The notes under the pieces: generated by a model | What the model was told of the DNA's origin: nothing | Databases searched by the model: none | What the model saw: only the letters and a program-made list of their open reading frames with translations | Program-made: the position numbers and the translations under genes | Assembly (NCBI GenBank): GCA_030833605.1 | Contig: JAURGV010000100.1 | Location: forward strand, 1-8,297 | Length of the DNA: 8,297 bases | Source of the DNA: Rhodothermales bacterium | GTDB taxonomy: Bacteria > Bacteroidota > Rhodothermia > Rhodothermales > UBA10348 | Reading direction: 5' to 3' | Shown here: positions 6,602 through 8,297 of the stretch, in pieces | Position numbering within the stretch: the first letter of the stretch is position 1 | Layout of the letters: the number at the start of each line of letters is the position of its first letter

Positions 6602-6715
6602 CATCTTTTAATGACTCTTGTATTTTAACCCGTTTGATTCGCAGGGTGCGGCAAACGTGTGTCAGATAGCAAAAACGTGCAATTCCCAATCGACGAATCC
6701 TTGTTTACCAATCAA

Positions 6716-8297
6716 ATGAGTTCTTCTTCTCCGGAAGAAGGCACACCCCGTTTGATGCCTGACTCCTCGACGTCGATACCAAGACGAGTCATTTTGGCCG
6801 TATTTGGAATTTTTGTATTGTCCATGGTGTATGTGAGCGCCGCATCTACGAAGCGGGATCCTTCTTCATGGCGCTCTTCCATTATGCACATCGCCCGAGC
6901 GGATACGGACTCCGTAGCGGTCGACACACTTGGACTGGATAGTTTAAAACTGGATAGCTTACGCAGTGATACCGTACTGGTCGATTCGCTGTGGCTTCCA
7001 GATTCGGCGTTGGTGTTTCGGTATGTCCGTGCCTTTAAAGGCGATATTCGCTCCGCGCGGCTGACTCCTCAAGATCGCCTCCCCTTTTCCCCATCTTTGG
7101 GAAGGTATTGGCAGTATAAAGTGGTTTTTGATACTACCGCCCTAACGTATACAACCAGAGAAATGGTCGGTCAAGAGGATGTCCGATTCCCGGTTGAACT
7201 CGATTATGCGAATTATCGCAGTGCCAAACTTGAAAAAGACCTTCAAAAAAATTGGCAACAACTCATTTTGCAAAAATCGCGTGAGCAAGACCGCCAACGA
7301 AAAGGTGGTTTAGGGTTCAACATTGTCGTGCCGGGTGGCCGTCAAAGCGCGTTTAGCACCATATTTGGGACCTCAGACGTTGACCTTCGCGTGAGCGGTA
7401 CGGCGGACATCAAAGCCGGTTTTGATTACCGGAAAAGTGATCAACAGGTATCGATTACCGGTAAACCAAGCCAATTAGACCCCGAGTTTAAACAAGATTT
7501 GAGCTTAGGAATTACGGGGACCATTGGAGATAAGCTCCGAATCAATGTGAATTACGACTCGCGTAACCAATTCGATTTCCAGAATCAAATGAAGCTGGAA
7601 TACACGGGTTATGAAGACGAGATCATCCAGAAAATTGAAGCGGGAAACGTTTTTCTTCAAACGCCTTCGACCTTAATCCGAGGCGGACAAAGCTTATTCG
7701 GGATAAAAAGCGAGTTCAAGTTGGGTGGAATCAAACTGACCACCGTAATGAGCCAGCAAGAAGGACAGGCGAATGCCCTTAACATCGAAGGCGGGTCGGA
7801 AGAGACCAAATTTGATCTTCGACCCACCGATTATGACGAATCGACCCACTTTTTTATTGGATACTACTTCCGAAATCGATTTGAGAATGCCCTGATAGAT
7901 CCGCCCAACATCCGCGTTGCTAACGGATTTGAGAGAATCACGGAAATCGAAGTTTGGAAATTGATGCCTACTCGGCCCGAAGAAGAAAACGTTCGACAAG
8001 CCGTGGCCATGGTCGACCTCGGGGAAGCCCAAGACATTCTATTTTCGGCCAATGGGTACACGACGCAAATCCTCCCCAATCGCAATATCGACCAATACGA
8101 CGATGCGCCAGGCGGCGAATTGGATGCAGAGCTTAGGGACGGGAATGCAGCGCCTGGGTCGTATTTAGAGTCGATCAAAGACCTTTCTTCGTCGGACTTT
8201 CAGGTCGGGAAATTTAAACGACTCGAAAAAGGGCGGGACTACGATATTGACCCGATTTTAGGTTATTTGACCATGCGCCAACGCGTACAAGAGAGCG
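6716..8297 (+). CDS. sprA: T9SS outer-membrane translocon SprA/Sov, N-terminal 527 codons (3' end beyond window)
   Basis: SprA is the very large (usually over 2000 residues) outer-membrane beta-barrel through which T9SS cargo crosses the outer membrane. The frame is open from 6716 to the window end. Seen: a signal peptide with basic RR then a hydrophobic core (residues 23-42, likely cleaved near VSA), a DSL-rich spacer (65-98), a charged helix (168-197), then the strand-rich SprA region. Typical stretches are VVPGGRQSAFSTIFGTSDVDLRV-like sequence (204-226), LDPEFKQDLSLGITGTIGDK (254-273), YTGYEDEIIQKIEAGNVFLQ (296-315), TPSTLIRGGQSLFGIK (316-331) and VMSQQEGQ (344-351). ATG 6716 is the first ATG after the stop at 6635. 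ATG 6755 would give a more standard signal peptide, and GTG 6659 or 6677 cannot be excluded. It is divergent from the SDR gene, so it has its own promoter. Confidence 0.93.
   Translation, partial: MSSSSPEEGTPRLMPDSSTSIPRRVILAVFGIFVLSMVYVSAASTKRDPSSWRSSIMHIARADTDSVAVDTLGLDSLKLDSLRSDTVLVDSLWLPDSALVFRYVRAFKGDIRSARLTPQDRLPFSPSLGRYWQYKVVFDTTALTYTTREMVGQEDVRFPVELDYANYRSAKLEKDLQKNWQQLILQKSREQDRQRKGGLGFNIVVPGGRQSAFSTIFGTSDVDLRVSGTADIKAGFDYRKSDQQVSITGKPSQLDPEFKQDLSLGITGTIGDKLRINVNYDSRNQFDFQNQMKLEYTGYEDEIIQKIEAGNVFLQTPSTLIRGGQSLFGIKSEFKLGGIKLTTVMSQQEGQANALNIEGGSEETKFDLRPTDYDESTHFFIGYYFRNRFENALIDPPNIRVANGFERITEIEVWKLMPTRPEEENVRQAVAMVDLGEAQDILFSANGYTTQILPNRNIDQYDDAPGGELDAELRDGNAAPGSYLESIKDLSSSDFQVGKFKRLEKGRDYDIDPILGYLTMRQRVQES
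6934..6961 (+). repeat. 13-bp imperfect direct repeat in the sprA spacer
   Basis: ACTGGATAGTTTA (6934-6946) and ACTGGATAGCTTA (6949-6961) differ at one base and are 15 nt apart. They encode consecutive LDSLK and LDSLR units in a DSL/DTL-rich stretch just after the signal peptide of SprA. This looks like a recent small duplication in a flexible spacer. Confidence 0.75.

Larger units (their letters stand above)
6327..6715. other. 389-nt divergent intergenic region between the SDR gene and sprA
   Basis: This stretch lies between the start codons of two divergent genes, so it should hold promoters for both and the sprA leader. I see no tRNA or recognisable riboswitch. I found no exact match to the Bacteroidota -7 element TAnnTTTG on either strand, so no promoter is called. 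It contains two inverted repeats and a set of short direct repeats, listed separately. A 57-codon frame on the + strand (6340-6513) is open but has no recognised similarity. Base composition is visibly more A/T-rich than in the flanking genes from about 6480 to 6640, as expected of a promoter region. Confidence 0.7.

Noticed and set aside
7694..8178. Minus-strand frames of 112 and 104 codons near the right end
   Set aside because: Antisense to sprA, whose conserved sequence runs uninterrupted through the region.
1..8297. Mobile element, CRISPR array, toxin-antitoxin or defence island
   Set aside because: No transposase, integrase, terminal inverted repeats, spaced identical repeats or known defence domain was seen. 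Gene content is housekeeping-like and coding style is uniform across the window.

Overview
The window reads as ordinary chromosome from a Gram-negative bacterium of the Bacteroidota/FCB group. The strongest taxonomic marker is the gene at the right edge. It encodes the N-terminal part of SprA (Sov), the giant outer-membrane channel of the type IX secretion system (T9SS), which is known only from this broad group. None of the five start codons inside the window has a recognisable Shine-Dalgarno sequence, which is also typical of Bacteroidota. The dnaX-ybaB-recR order and the flavour of the SprA and YbaB sequences suggest a deep lineage such as Rhodothermia or Balneolia rather than Flavobacteria. 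That placement is inference from recall, not from a search.

Left part (1-4491, + strand): a tight row of genes. It holds the 3' part of dnaX (clamp-loader tau/gamma subunit), ybaB/ebfC (small nucleoid-associated protein), recR (recombination mediator) and a two-domain ABC importer permease of the iron/thiamine (FbpB/ThiP) type. Gaps are 49, 11 and 3 nt, so they probably form one operon. The first three are a well-known replication and repair cluster. The permease is an unexpected passenger, with no ATPase or binding protein in view.

Middle part (4523-6326): after 31 nt a saccharopine dehydrogenase/lysine 6-dehydrogenase-like oxidoreductase follows on the + strand. It converges, with only 10 nt between the stop codons, on a short-chain dehydrogenase/reductase (SDR) on the - strand.

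Right part (6327-8297): a 389-nt divergent intergenic region with several small repeats and hairpins but no clear protein gene, then the first 527 codons of sprA running off the window. No tRNA, rRNA, CRISPR, insertion sequence or phage gene was seen. I found no convincing undescribed system. The most useful leads are the orphan permease fused to the recR operon, the repeat-bearing leader of sprA, the perfect 21-nt ATGGCTGA periodicity in ybaB, and the atypical SDR.
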